Shown piece after piece: positions 11,086-21,089 of a stretch of 64,000 nt of DNA. The DNA is from Iris pallida (Eukaryota > Streptophyta > Magnoliopsida > Asparagales > Iridaceae). Position 1 is the stretch's first letter. Each line of letters begins with the position of its first letter. Both the position numbers and the translations under genes were made by a program. The stretch covers positions 16,498,034 through 16,562,033 of the forward strand of contig JANAVB010023996.1 in the NCBI GenBank assembly GCA_029216955.1, given 5' to 3'. The notes beneath the pieces are model-generated. The model saw only the letters and a list, made by a program, of their open reading frames with translations, was not told the origin of the DNA and did no database searches.

Positions 11086-11340
11086 GGGTATTACCTATGT
11101 ATGGTATACATAATAAGTAATAGGCATTACCTATAGGTAGGTAATATGAGATATAGGTTTACCTATGTAGGAAGGTATATAGGGTATTACCTATGTGATA
11201 GAGGGTATGTAACCCATTTGTAGGTTTACCTATGGGTATTAACATAGGTAAAGGGAATAGGTAAAGGGTAATTATGTAGGGTATCTCGAGATACCCTATA
11301 TTAGGTAAGTTGCATAAGAAAAGACTAGGATAGTCTAGTA
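11086..11340 (+). repeat. Degenerate ACCTAT/ATAGGT repeat tract
   Basis: Many copies of TACCTAT and its reverse complement ATAGGTA, forming short palindromes such as ACCTATAGGT. Confidence 0.7.
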
Positions 11341-11652
11341 TAGGTTGGTTTACCTTGGAATGACAAGGTAATAACCTAGAAACCTAGGTTTGAACTAATT
11401 TGACCATGGAGACCTAATATTGACCTAGAATTGAACTAGAATGCATATATTATTTTAGATATCCATGTATAGCACACCAAAACCCTAATTAATCATTGGT
11501 ATCTCATATTTAGGTCTTTGTTATTCCACTTTAGGCCTTGATTCACATTTGTTGCTCAAGACCATAGGAGAGTACATTCTCTGACATTTTTTATTACCTT
11601 GATAATTTCTATAATATCGGTTTATAGTATTTTACTTGATTCCTGACACGAG

Positions 11653-12385
11653 TGTTAGGGTTATATACTAAAAGCATCACTTTTGTATTAACTTTATTTT
11701 CTTAAATTTTGAATGAGAATCATATAGGCAAATGTTTACATATTGTAATTATTGCAAGTGTTAATGCAACTGTCTGATATTCTATATTATAGATAATATG
11801 GTATGTGGTGTCACACAGAAGATCATATTATCAGTTTCCTATAGAATATATAAATAGTTCACAACCTAGATGGACTTCGACAATACATTTGAAAGGTTGT
11901 AGTATTATCTGGTATTAGTCTATCTTGACTATAAGTTTATACTAGTACACTTCGTGTGTATTGAACAGGACCACTTGAGATTGTTCTCTTTGTACTGTCT
12001 ACATAAGTGAACAAATACCTCTGTTATTATGGATGCTTGTGCTCTTAATCCGGATATAATAACAGACATGTATATACAGTGTGCATTACTTTGGTCATAA
12101 AAGTGTGAGATTCATTATGGGTCAACAACCACTATAAATTGGATAATAAGATTGTATGTATGATGGGATATTGATTCTAAAAAGAATCCATATTCCGATA
12201 TGTTGGGTTGATGATGTCTCCTTAAGAAGCTAATAAGGATTGTCATGTAAATCCTGCAGGTGGAATATATCCGACATGACAAATAAAGTTGAGTGGTACT
12301 ACTAAAAGATAAAAGATGTCGATCAATATAGCTGTCAGTAACTTAATTTGATCGACAGACATTTGATATCTTAACATTAGAAATC
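11653..12385 (+). repeat. 5' LTR of element B (matching part)
   Basis: It aligns with the first ~730 bases of the 3' LTR at 60865 (shared runs such as GATATTCTATATT, TATATAAATAGTTCACAACC and GATTGTCATGTAAATCCTGCA), with many substitutions and indels, the largest LTR divergence of any pair here. After about 12385 the match stops. Confidence 0.85.
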
Positions 12386-12646
12386 GACAGTAAAAACCAT
12401 AATATATTAAAAAAAAAGTCTGCGCAGAGCCAGACTTTGGATTCGAATTTTTTAGGACGGAGCAGGAAAGACGACCATAATGGTTGGATATTTTTTTCTT
12501 CTGTTTATTGTCAATTTACTTTTTCTGATTATGGATGTTTATTATTCTATCGATATTTTTTTATAAAAAACTAAGCCTGCATTAATAATGGACAACATGG
12601 ACATAATATCAACAAGTAGAAAAACCCTCATTGTTAAATAACTAAG
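12386..12646 (+). other. Unassigned segment between B's LTR match and element C
   Basis: No match to B's 3' LTR, no coding frame and no primer-binding site recognised. The last bases, CTAAG, are C's TSD. It may be a replaced LTR end or leader. Confidence 0.5.
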
Positions 12647-13223
12647 TGTAACACCCTGTTTTCTGAAATTAGGGTATTTTTGAAAATTTATTATTTTTAT
12701 TATTTATTAATGGTGTTTTAGGCATAATATGAATTATGGTGATTTTTAGTGTAATTAAAACTATTTTTTAAGTCATGACTTATGACTTTGTGACTTACTA
12801 GCAAAACCTTAGTGTAAATCCTAGTTTTCCTTAACCTAGACGTTGCCATGACCATGTGAGCCTAGCCATAGAACATCAAATTAGTGATTTTTGCCAAAAG
12901 GGTATTTTGGTAATTTACTAGACTTTATTTGAGATTATGTGATTTTAATATTATTTAATTCTTGTTAAGTACCATGATTAGTCACTAACCTATCTTACCC
13001 TAATCTAGAGGTTAGCTACTAACCTAGAAGTTAGAAGATGGAAATTTAGTCAAGGGTTAAAGTAATGGAAATATCTTAGAATGCACTTTATGGATATTTT
13101 GCTTGAAACCCTCAAAAGTATCCCAACTTTAGCACCAAAGTCTTGCCTTCACCATGAAGGAAAGGACAAGGACACCCCCCCATGCCATGGCCGGCCAAGG
13201 ATACCCCCCTAGTCCTACACCAT

Positions 13224-13234
13224 TCTATATAATC
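13224..13234 (+). promoter_or_regulatory. Candidate TATA box in C LTR
   Basis: TCTATATAATC, with the same sequence in the 3' LTR at about 31853-31863. About 580 bases into the LTR, plausible for a U3 promoter. No transcript start can be shown. Confidence 0.4.
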
Positions 13235-13689
13235 CCATTGCATCATTCATGATCATTTTACATGAATTTTAATCCTAGAAAATTCTATTTTCTTCAAACA
13301 CCCACAACTTGGCCATTTTTGATCTAAATTCACTCTAGTCTTTTGCATTGGGACCCTACAACATCAAGGGTGCTAAGGGAGGCTAGCAATCCAGAATTTG
13401 GAAGCTTTGGGCATCACCAAGTGGAAGGAAGCACACCCCCTCCTTATTGATTTTTCCTTGGAATTGCACAAATAGGTAAATGCCCTCAAACCTAGTTAAA
13501 ACTCTATTTTTTCTTCATAAATGCATGCTTATAGGACTACCCTAACTGTAGGTCAAGTTTGGTGAAAATTAGAGTTGGTTTGGTGTCCGTATCGAACACG
13601 TATCCTAGCCTATAAACCCTTGTTTGGTGAAATGCCACAAAGGATTTGATTTTGTTAAAATGTAAAACAAATTACATGATCATGTAGCC

Positions 13690-14230
13690 CTAGACTTGTT
13701 GATCACGAAACACCATGACTGAGCACGTTTTCGTGCTGTGTCCGTGTCCAAAATGGATACGAACTCACTGCACGAGCACGCGCGCGCATGCCCTGCTACC
13801 ACACCCTTCGTGCTCACTGCACAGAGCACCAGGACACGTGAAATTTGACTTGGACACGGGGGCAATGTCTGCGAGCATGCCCCCAGAGTTTCGTGTCACG
13901 CCGTGTCGTGTCGAGTGAGAAATCTCACTCGCACTGGACACGCACTGACTGTGCACCCGCGCGCGGGGGCCAACTTCGTACGTGTCGTGTCGCGCGGACA
14001 CGACACTTGGGCACCTCGTGGTGACACAAGCGTGTAGCCCATCATGTGGCATACACAAGGACACGAGCACGAGATGTGTCGTGTCCTGTGTCACGAGCAC
14101 GAGGCGCTCGACCGCGTGCACGACGCTGTGTACGCGTGTGTGTGTATCTGTGTTACCCAATTTGGGTTCTGCGAGTGTGGACACTTCAAATCGTGTCGTG
14201 GTGTCGTGTCAGGCCCCCTAGACACTAGAG
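13690..14230 (+). repeat. CpG-dense CACGA/GTGTCGTG degenerate repeat block (5' LTR of C)
   Basis: Dense copies of CGTGTC, GACACG and CACGAGCACGA on both strands, in AT-rich surroundings. The 3' LTR copy is at about 32330-32850. Open frames on both strands here follow from the repeat composition. Confidence 0.75.
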
Positions 14231-14558
14231 GACACTTGGGGCATCAGTTACCAACCTTTAGGTTCGAGCCTTAGCTCGATTTTGTGTGTGTACATGGGTT
14301 TACCATGTTTACCTATGCACAGTGCTATTATTCCAGAATTTGGGATATTCCCAGTTTTTTGAATTCAAATTTCAAAACATATTTTGTTATGATTTATATA
14401 TGTATATGTGTATTTTCAGTGTATGAATACGTAGTATATATGTTTGTGTGTGTGTAGGTGAGATTTGAGGATATGTAGTGGTGTATATATGTAGTTGTGT
14501 ATATATATACATATATATGTATATGTGCACTGTGTTGTGTGTGTTTGGGGACTGAATT

Positions 14559-17500
14559 TGTCACGACCCGATCCCAACTAATTGGGTCGACTCGGATCAT
14601 GCCCAGCCTGCACCGTTGTTGAGACGGCGGCAGTAAGCTGTTCAGTAGCAGGTAACCATACAACAACATTATAATTTATCACAACTCAACATCGGAAAAT
14701 TTAAAACTTTATTAAACTTTTACATGAAATAAAAGATACAACTAAAACCATTTTTTTTATACATCATGAATAAAAGAAAACTCTAGGCAAACAGCTCAGC
14801 AATCTCGAATTCCTCGTCTTGGGATCGCGTAACAAAGCCTCATCAGTGATACCTAAAATGTTGGGTCTCCAGTCAGGAGGGAGCAAAGTACAATTACGAA
14901 TATCCAATAATTCAAATAATAATTTGAAATTTGCAATGTTAAACAATTTGAAATACTTTAACAATATTTTTCACAATTCTACAATTGAAAACAGTGTGAT
15001 TTGAGTAGGTAACGAACTATGACCGGCTTGGGATGATTCAATTATATCCTAATGATACGGTCCGGCCTATCCCCGTGTATATGAGGAATCAGCTCGCACA
15101 ATCAATGATGCAATATAGGGGTATTGGTCATAGACGCTACACTACTCCCCCAATATCCCGAGTCAATCAGATTCAATCAATGAGTCAATATTCGAACTCT
15201 AGGAGAGAGTTCCGTGTAGCAATGTGGTTTAAAATTGCAATAAAACAATTACTAGATAAATTACCAAATAGACATAACTGCACTTGCCTTTGTTTTAGAA
15301 TGACTGGATAGACGAGTCGGTACCGAAGAGGAACGTCAGTTGTAACTTCGAGTTCCTACAGTTGAGAACTCGACTTAGATCCTTGAATAACCAGACTAAG
15401 TGTGCTAGTTGCAATCTCTAGTAGACCTGTCCTAGTCAGGTTTTAAGTTGTATTTATTTACAGCTAACGATTACGTCGCAACTACGTGCGTTGATTAACC
15501 GGTTAATTGGATTATTTGGAAAATCACGAGAATCGATTACAATTTTGGAAAACTTTGTGTTTTCATAATATGTATATAAAATACAGTTTCTTTTAGTGAC
15601 AAACAGTGAATTAATAATATTTTATTTATTTTAGCTAAACTCGTATTTAAGCCGTAAATTACGTCCTATCTACGAATATGAAATCAATCCAAAATCCACC
15701 CAAATCACATCCACCAGAAAAAGAAAAGAAAATAACTACGCTACACAAATACATGGGCACAGCTACTGGTCCTAGGGTGGGCTTATGCCCGATACATCTT
15801 TCTTTTACATTAAATAAGAAAATGACTGAATTATTAAATAAAATGCAGAATTTAAATGACTATAATATTTAGCCTAAAAATAAAATAATAAATAAAAGAA
15901 AACTAGGAGTCTCAGACTCGGTCCTTTTCCTCAAAATTCGGTTTATGCCTCAACGTCCGGTCGGACCGGTGCGTTTACATTTCGCCGGGGCCCACAGACC
16001 GGTACGGTCATCGCCCGAAAATCGGTTTAGAAAATTATTTTCGAAAGCCAGTTTTGAAATCAATTAAAAATATAATTTTGTAAAAATTGGGCAGCACTTC
16101 CTCTATTCCGGGACAAACCCAAAACTGGGAAGCGCCAACAAACACCTGCATAATATCCCAAACCAGGGAAAACCTATTTCCAACCAAAATGGTCCACAGA
16201 AATATCCACCAAAATTCCAACACCACAGAAATAATTCCCGAAAAGTCCGGGAATCCAATATCAACCAATTCACACCAACCCAGCAAGTAAAAACACAGGA
16301 AAATCAAACTAACGCAGCTAAACGAAAATTATAACGCAGCTATCCGGATTCCCGAGAGGGAACCGGGGGACCGATCTATCATCATCGACTCACGGGAGGG
16401 ACGAATTACTCTGATTAACAGAAATTACCAAGATCCGTTGGTCAGGGAGCCGCGGGATAATCTCGGGAAAGGAATCCGAACTAAGTTGGCAGCAGGTAGA
16501 AGTTCTGAACAGCGACGAGAGTCTACGGACAGCGGGAACGCCGGCGGGAACAGCAAGGACCGCGGGAAAGGGCGCTGGACAGCGCAGCGAAGCACGCTGA
16601 CGCGGTGGGACGCGGACAGCGCAGCGGGGTCGGGGTTCTGCCGGCGGGGGATCGCCGGGCTGACTGCGGCGGAGGAAGCCACGCGCACTGGACGGGGGAA
16701 GGCGCCGAGGGACAAAGGGGGCCGCAGATCTGGACGGGGGAGGCGCCGGCGGATCTGGCCGGAAAGGGGGCGCGCGAACGGGGCAGCGCGCCGGAGATGG
16801 TCGGGGTTGCGGGTCCCGGTCGGGGCCGGGAACACGGCCAGAAGGTCGGGGCCGAGAGGGGGTGGCACGAGGGGGAGCTCGCGGAGGCGGGCGGCGCTGG
16901 GGCGCAGAGGGGGCGCTGGTTGGCGCGAACCCGCGGGGAGCGGCGGCCGAGAAGTCGCCGGAGGGGCGCGCTCTCGCGGGGAACGGTGCGGACGGGGCTA
17001 TGGTGGCCGAGAACGGGCGGTCGGAGCAGCCGAGAAGGAGTCGGCCGGACGCTCGGGGAGGACGGCCGCGGACAGGGGTTAGGTGAGAAGTGGGTTTTCT
17101 GTGATGGGAAGAGGAGAAGCTTCTCCTCTGATGAATTTGTGAGTAATAGGAAAGAGATGGGAGTGAGTTTAAGAGAGTGGGGAATGAGAGAAGGAGTGCG
17201 GCAACTATCCTTCTGCAGTAGGAGAACGTGGGGGTTATTAATGGGAAGAGTAGTGGGTGACGTTTGGAAAATGAATGGAGGAGAGTGGGGGAATATTAAG
17301 GGAGAGTTATAAGAGGGGAAAAGTGGAAGAGTTGGGTTGTAACGTTACAAAACGTGTGGAAGAGGAACAAGTCCCCACTCCCAACCGCCAAGACCAAGTA
17401 TTATTTTTTTTTTCTTAAAGATTAAACTAAAATCTGAATTTAGAATTAGAAAGAAAAGGTTTGGGCTCAGGCCTGGATCTGGGCTCGGACTCGGGTCTGG

Positions 17501-17639
17501 GTCCGAAAATCAAAAGTCCAAGTTATTAATATTTTCGAAATCATTTTCCACTCAAAAATGTTTAATAATATTAATATTAATAATAATAATAATAATAATA
17601 CTACTAATAATAATTAATTACAAAAATATGGATTTCACA
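14559..17639 (-). repeat. 3' LTR of element D (left copy)
   Basis: On the minus strand it reads TGTGAAATCC...GTCGTGACA. 15540-16080 is AT-rich; 16430-17085 is a GC-rich block; the part near 17340-17630 has CT-like and (TAA)n text. Confidence 0.95.
16430..17085. repeat. GC-rich block in D's LTR (left copy)
   Basis: About 650 bases far richer in G, C and CpG than anything else here, with long Arg/Gly-rich frames on several strands. The matching block in the other LTR is 22961-23616. Conservation between the two LTRs is no evidence for coding, because they are copies of one template. A GC-rich transcript leader, or a fragment picked up from elsewhere, are both possible. Confidence 0.7.
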
Positions 17640-17674
17640 ATCTTCCCTCCTTAGAAAATTTCGTCCTCGAAATT
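17640..17674 (-). other. Polypurine tract of element D
   Basis: On the minus strand: TTCGAGGACGAAATTTTC, then TAAGGAGGGAAGAT directly before the LTR start TGTGAAATCC. Confidence 0.85.
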
Positions 17675-18260
17675 AAAGTAAGGTTAGGGATCAAACAGCT
17701 ACGGGTACTACGCCCGTAACTCAGGTCCAACAATAAGAATTTTCAAGGCAGCCGTGGATGAGACGGTTTATGATATCATCCATGTAGAAAAATACAAAAG
17801 CGAACCAAAGTACACGAGGTTGATCAGACCATCATGCACCGGTTCTGATTAGACAATATATTAGTGGGTGCACCCAATAAAATACTGTCATGATCAAGCT
17901 TGATAAGGAGATAGCTTGCAAAACTAGGCTAACTTAGCAGCATTAGTCAAATTTAGAACGGAAAAAGAAAAGATAAGAAATAGGAGTTTAAGTGATGACT
18001 CAAATTCTGATTTTCTTCTCATCTCTGACTAGGCTTGCAACTGGTTTCTCTGGCACTGAAAGGTTGATTCCAATCTTCATCTCTGAATTATCCAAAGTGT
18101 GACTCGGATCTGGAATGTAACGTCTGAGCTGTGACGTAGAAGATGTTGCAACCTCTCAAGATTAGCTGGTAGAGCTAACTGGTACGCTACTTCCAACTCG
18201 TCCTAAACTTCAAATGGCCTGATGTACCTGGCCTCAATTTCCAGCTCCGTCAAAACTGAT
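17675..18260 (-). pseudogene. Integrase C-terminus remnant of element D
   Basis: On the minus strand RYIRPFEV appears near 18215 (GPF-type block), then a stop, ELEVAYQLALP, and near 18140 NIFYVT followed one base out of frame by LRRYIPDPSHTLDNSE. The 17675-17960 part shows no recognisable domain. Confidence 0.65.
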
Positions 18261-18670
18261 TGTTCCTCTGGTAGGAGAAACTTCACCAAATGCAATTTGG
18301 TCTTCTCAAAACCCACCAAAATCCAAGACGCAAAATCTCAATACATCTTCAAACATCTGGATTGACCTCTCTAATTGCTCGTCCCGCGGTACTCCATGAA
18401 TCCGGTAGATGTGCCTCTCGTGCAATGCTGCCAACTTCTTAGTGGATAAACCAACTTTGAAAGTGTGCTGACTTAGTCAGTCAGTTTATTAAAATCCAAT
18501 TGGTGCCCTTCCCTCCTTGGGAACAAGGCAATCCTTACTCAAAGTTCATTGTTATATGCTTCTACTTCCACTCCGAATTGTCCAGCGGCTCCAACAAACT
18601 TGTTGTTCTCTTGCTAATTTCTCATGTTGACAAATTCACATCTAATTTCCATACCTGGAATTGTCCTTCT
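18261..18670 (-). pseudogene. Integrase fragment of element D with core deletion
   Basis: Minus-strand LTKSAHFQSWF (18480-18448) leads through a frame slip to HIYRIHGVPRDEQLERSIQM (about 18412-18355) and FEDVLRFCVLDFGG. In C the segment between HGIP and GQSERTIQ is about 40 codons and contains the second catalytic Asp; here it is gone. IN cannot work. Confidence 0.8.
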
Positions 18671-19083
18671 TTATTCCATAACACCAATCAATGGAGGCAT
18701 ATTCCAATACATCTTATTATCTCCTGAATATATGGAATACTGAGACTGGTGCATTTCTTTCATCAACTTGTTCCTCCGTTTGTCAGCCGATACGTAAAGT
18801 TTCGTACCATTCTTCAGAGTTCCACTGCTGATCAATTTAGAAACCCTCAAGTGTTCCAGCCAACACTTGATCTCTAAGCCTGCAAAGTGCCTCGTTTTGA
18901 AACTACGTTCTCTTGATTTTTGTCCATCAGCCTCGAACTTCATCAATACTGAATCAGCATCCAGCTCCGTCCTTCTATCTCCAGGTAGTATAACCTCCAG
19001 TCCAAACTTCTCGATGTCTTCTAGCAGGTGCCACTCCTTAGCTAAGAACTTCGCCATCAGTATCGACCAAGTGCATCAGTGAC
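18671..19083 (-). pseudogene. RNase H-integrase linker fragment of element D
   Basis: An open frame of 128 codons: LEDIEKFGLEVILPGDRR matches [17 protein letters not shown] of C, and KEMHQSQYSIYSGDNKMYWN matches [20 protein letters not shown], so the second His of the IN zinc finger is Tyr here. Confidence 0.8.
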
Positions 19084-19560
19084 CACATTAGCCTTACCTG
19101 AATAGTACTGCAGGTTGATGTCGAAATCCTTCATCTGCTTCAACCATCTTCTTAGTCTAACATTCAGCCCTTCCTGAGTGAAGACATATTTCAGACTTTG
19201 GTAGTCCGTACATATTTTTACTCCCTTTCCATAAAATCATGCTTCCATAGCTTCAAAGTAAAGATAATTGCAGTAAATTCAAATTAGGCGTGGGATGATT
19301 CTTCTCATGAGTCTGTAGTTGCCTACATGTATAAGCAATTACTTTCCCATGTCGTTGAAGAACGCAGCCCAGTCCTCTTCCAGAGGCATTACTGTAAATT
19401 GAAAACTCACCGGTTCCTGCGGGTAGCGCAAGGATTGGTGTAGTGGTAAGTCTCTTCTTCAGCTCCTCAATGCCGTATGGCAAACTTTCGTTCAGAATGA
19501 ACTCTTCATTCTTCCAAGTGAGCTTCGTCATTGACTCAGCAATCTTGGCAAAAATTCTGC
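19084..19560 (-). pseudogene. RNase H pseudogene of element D
   Basis: Minus-strand [49 protein letters not shown], a frame slip near 19285, then [29 protein letters not shown] and YYSGKANVVTDALG. The Trp in LKLWKH is kept here, whereas A and C have TAG. Confidence 0.82.
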
Positions 19561-20176
19561 ACGAACTTCTGATAGTAGCCGGCCAAGTTCAAGGATCTTT
19601 CGAATTGAACTTGGGGTATACCACTCTTCAACAACAGCTATCTTCCATCGAAATTTCTTCTCTTGACCACATGGCCAAAAGTCCACCTTGTCAAAAATCC
19701 ACGTTCAGATAATTACCATAAAACTTCTTTTTCCTCAAAGTTTCCAAAACTTCCTCAGGTGTTCCTTATGCTCTTCTTCAGTCTTCAAATATATCAGAAT
19801 GTTACCCATGGAGAAGATAAACTGATTCAAATGCTCATGGAAATCTCTGTTCATGAGATTCATGAACACAGCAGAAGCATTTGTCAGTCTAACGTCCTGA
19901 CCACAGAAAACTATCCTTACTTGGTATTTGAACGCTGTCTTGGAAATGTCCTCCTTCCTGACTCTGATTTGGTGGTAGTCAGATCTTAAATCAAACTTCG
20001 AAACACCCTAACTCCATACAAACAGATTAAACAGATCCTCGATCCGGACAGAGAGCACTTGTTCTTTAGTGTATTGTAATCAATGCACATCCGTTGTTCC
20101 ATCCTTCCTGGGCACAAACAAGATAGGTGTTCCCTAAGGTGAAGTTCCACCCTGAATAAATCCTAGAGCCTTCAGT
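19561..20176 (-). pseudogene. Reverse transcriptase pseudogene of element D
   Basis: Minus strand: GFIQGGTSP, TAG (20134-20136), GTPILFVPRKDGTT, damaged CIDY region, RIEDLFN, KFDLRSDYHQIRVRKEDISK, LTNASAVFMNLMN, then FSMGNILIY where FIDDILVY is expected: both catalytic Asp are lost. In frame, RT follows the Gag zinc knuckle directly; protease is missing. Confidence 0.82.
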
Positions 20177-20488
20177 TCATTGATCTGGTCCTTCATCTTC
20201 TATGATCTTCGAGTCTGAATCATGCCTTATTGTAGGAGACAAGGTCTGCTGGATAGGAAGAGAGTCCCTAGGTTGTGGCCTAACAGGTGTTGCTGGGATA
20301 TGAGCTCTGGTTTGATGGAAAGATAAGGGGCAGTCCTTTACCTGATGTTTAGTAGATCCATATGCCAAACATTGTCCCAAACTCTTGCGGCAACTAACAG
20401 CCTGATGACCAGGCCTCTTGCAATAGTTACAAGCCCATAGCTTCTTACGGCAAGACTGCCGGAAAGTAGAGTACTTGATGGGACCCAA
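20177..20488 (-). pseudogene. gag: Gag nucleocapsid fragment of element D
   Basis: 103 codons with CNYCKRPGHQAVSC, a complete CCHC knuckle, and CLAYGSTKHQVKDC, a second knuckle whose second Cys is Tyr. Knuckles bind genomic RNA for packaging. It runs into RT within a few codons, showing the loss of the protease. Confidence 0.85.
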
Positions 20489-20900
20489 ATATCTTCTAGA
20501 TTCAGGGGTATCCTTCCTAGGACAAAAGTTCTGCTCTAACTTGGTTGGGGATAACTAAGGCTACATCATGACGTTCTTCATGTCTTCTCTCGTGATATTC
20601 TTCTGTTCCTGCTGGGCTTCAACTTGTGCTTTCTGGAACTCCAGGATTACTTAAAATAGGGTAACCATTTGGAAGGTGTTTGCTGGTACTGGTAGAGCAA
20701 CAAAAATGAATACTCTACCAAGGAAATGCAATTCAGTTTGAGATGAGGTAGGATTCGCCAGTATAGAAAAAACTTCACTGGATGCATTATGAGGACGGAC
20801 AAACAGCCGCGAGGGGAAAAGACCCTGGGCTTGGTTGAGGAGATGGGGTATGATCCGGGGATGACACCTCATCGCCAGCAGGATTGGTCTTGTCAATGGT
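20489..20900 (-). pseudogene. gag: Gag N-terminal fragment of element D
   Basis: Minus strand from MTIDKTNPAGDEVSS (start at about 20900), through stops, to FQKAQVEAQQEQKNITRED (about 20640-20580). The capsid blocks WY..D and F..LF..FF of A and C are absent between here and the zinc knuckle. 20901-21060 is AT-rich leader. Confidence 0.6.
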
Positions 20901-21061
20901 CATTCTCTGGAAGGTTTAGGATGCAAACATAAGCAAGGTATCCTACCAGTCTATAATCAAACAAAAATATTTATTTATAATATATTTCGGTCCTATGTTG
21001 TGACAAATTGATGTTCTAGTGTTCTAATTATTTCTAGGTATGTTTTCCTAAGTTGTTGTTC

Positions 21062-21079
21062 GGACCTGCATGGGCCACC
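21062..21079 (-). other. Candidate primer-binding site of element D
   Basis: Minus strand TGGTGGCCCATGCAGGTC (counting from 21080-21079 downward), just inside the LTR end at 21090, as in A, C and E. Not initiator-Met type. Confidence 0.45.
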
Positions 21080-21089
21080 ACTAAAAACA

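Larger units (their letters stand above)
8552..11652 (+). repeat. Degenerate outer gypsy LTR, left part (split by element B)
   Basis: It follows the polypurine tract of A. TTTTCACTACC stands where TGT.AC would begin. It keeps the LTR plan: a plant-like leader near 8930-9020, a donor-like AATAG|GTAAAC after 9165, GA-rich text, weak TTGACC copies near 11390-11430, and GAGAGTACATTCTCTGAC at 11569-11586. B's TSD acgag is 11648-11652 and the LTR resumes at 62133. It is too unlike 1-1356 to be called A's 3' LTR with certainty; it may be the 5' LTR of remnant H or a shared LTR. Confidence 0.6.
12647..14558 (+). repeat. 5' LTR of element C, left part
   Basis: Matches 31268-33178 of the 3' LTR with scattered substitutions and short indels. 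It contains a TATA-like site (13224-13234), a donor-like CAAATAG|GTAAATG at about 13475, and the CACGA-rich block. Confidence 0.93.

Noticed and set aside
8552..11652. Firm call of this segment as A's 3' LTR
   Set aside because: Too diverged from 1-1356, and its right half leads into another element's leader; left as ambiguous.
13765..14184. 139-codon minus frame and overlapping plus frames in C LTR, repeated at 32565-32897
   Set aside because: Product of the CACGA/GTGTC repeat field; stops and indels differ between the two LTRs.
15033..15311. 92-codon frame in D's LTR, repeated at 21564-21842
   Set aside because: LTR pairs are copies of one template, so identity is not evidence for coding; no start context or motif.
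16438..17082. 214-codon Arg/Gly-rich frame in the GC-rich LTR block (also 22969-23613) and a 235-codon overlapping frame
   Set aside because: Long frames arise on several strands from GC composition; the frame is antisense to D, has no domain, and its repetition only reflects LTR copying.
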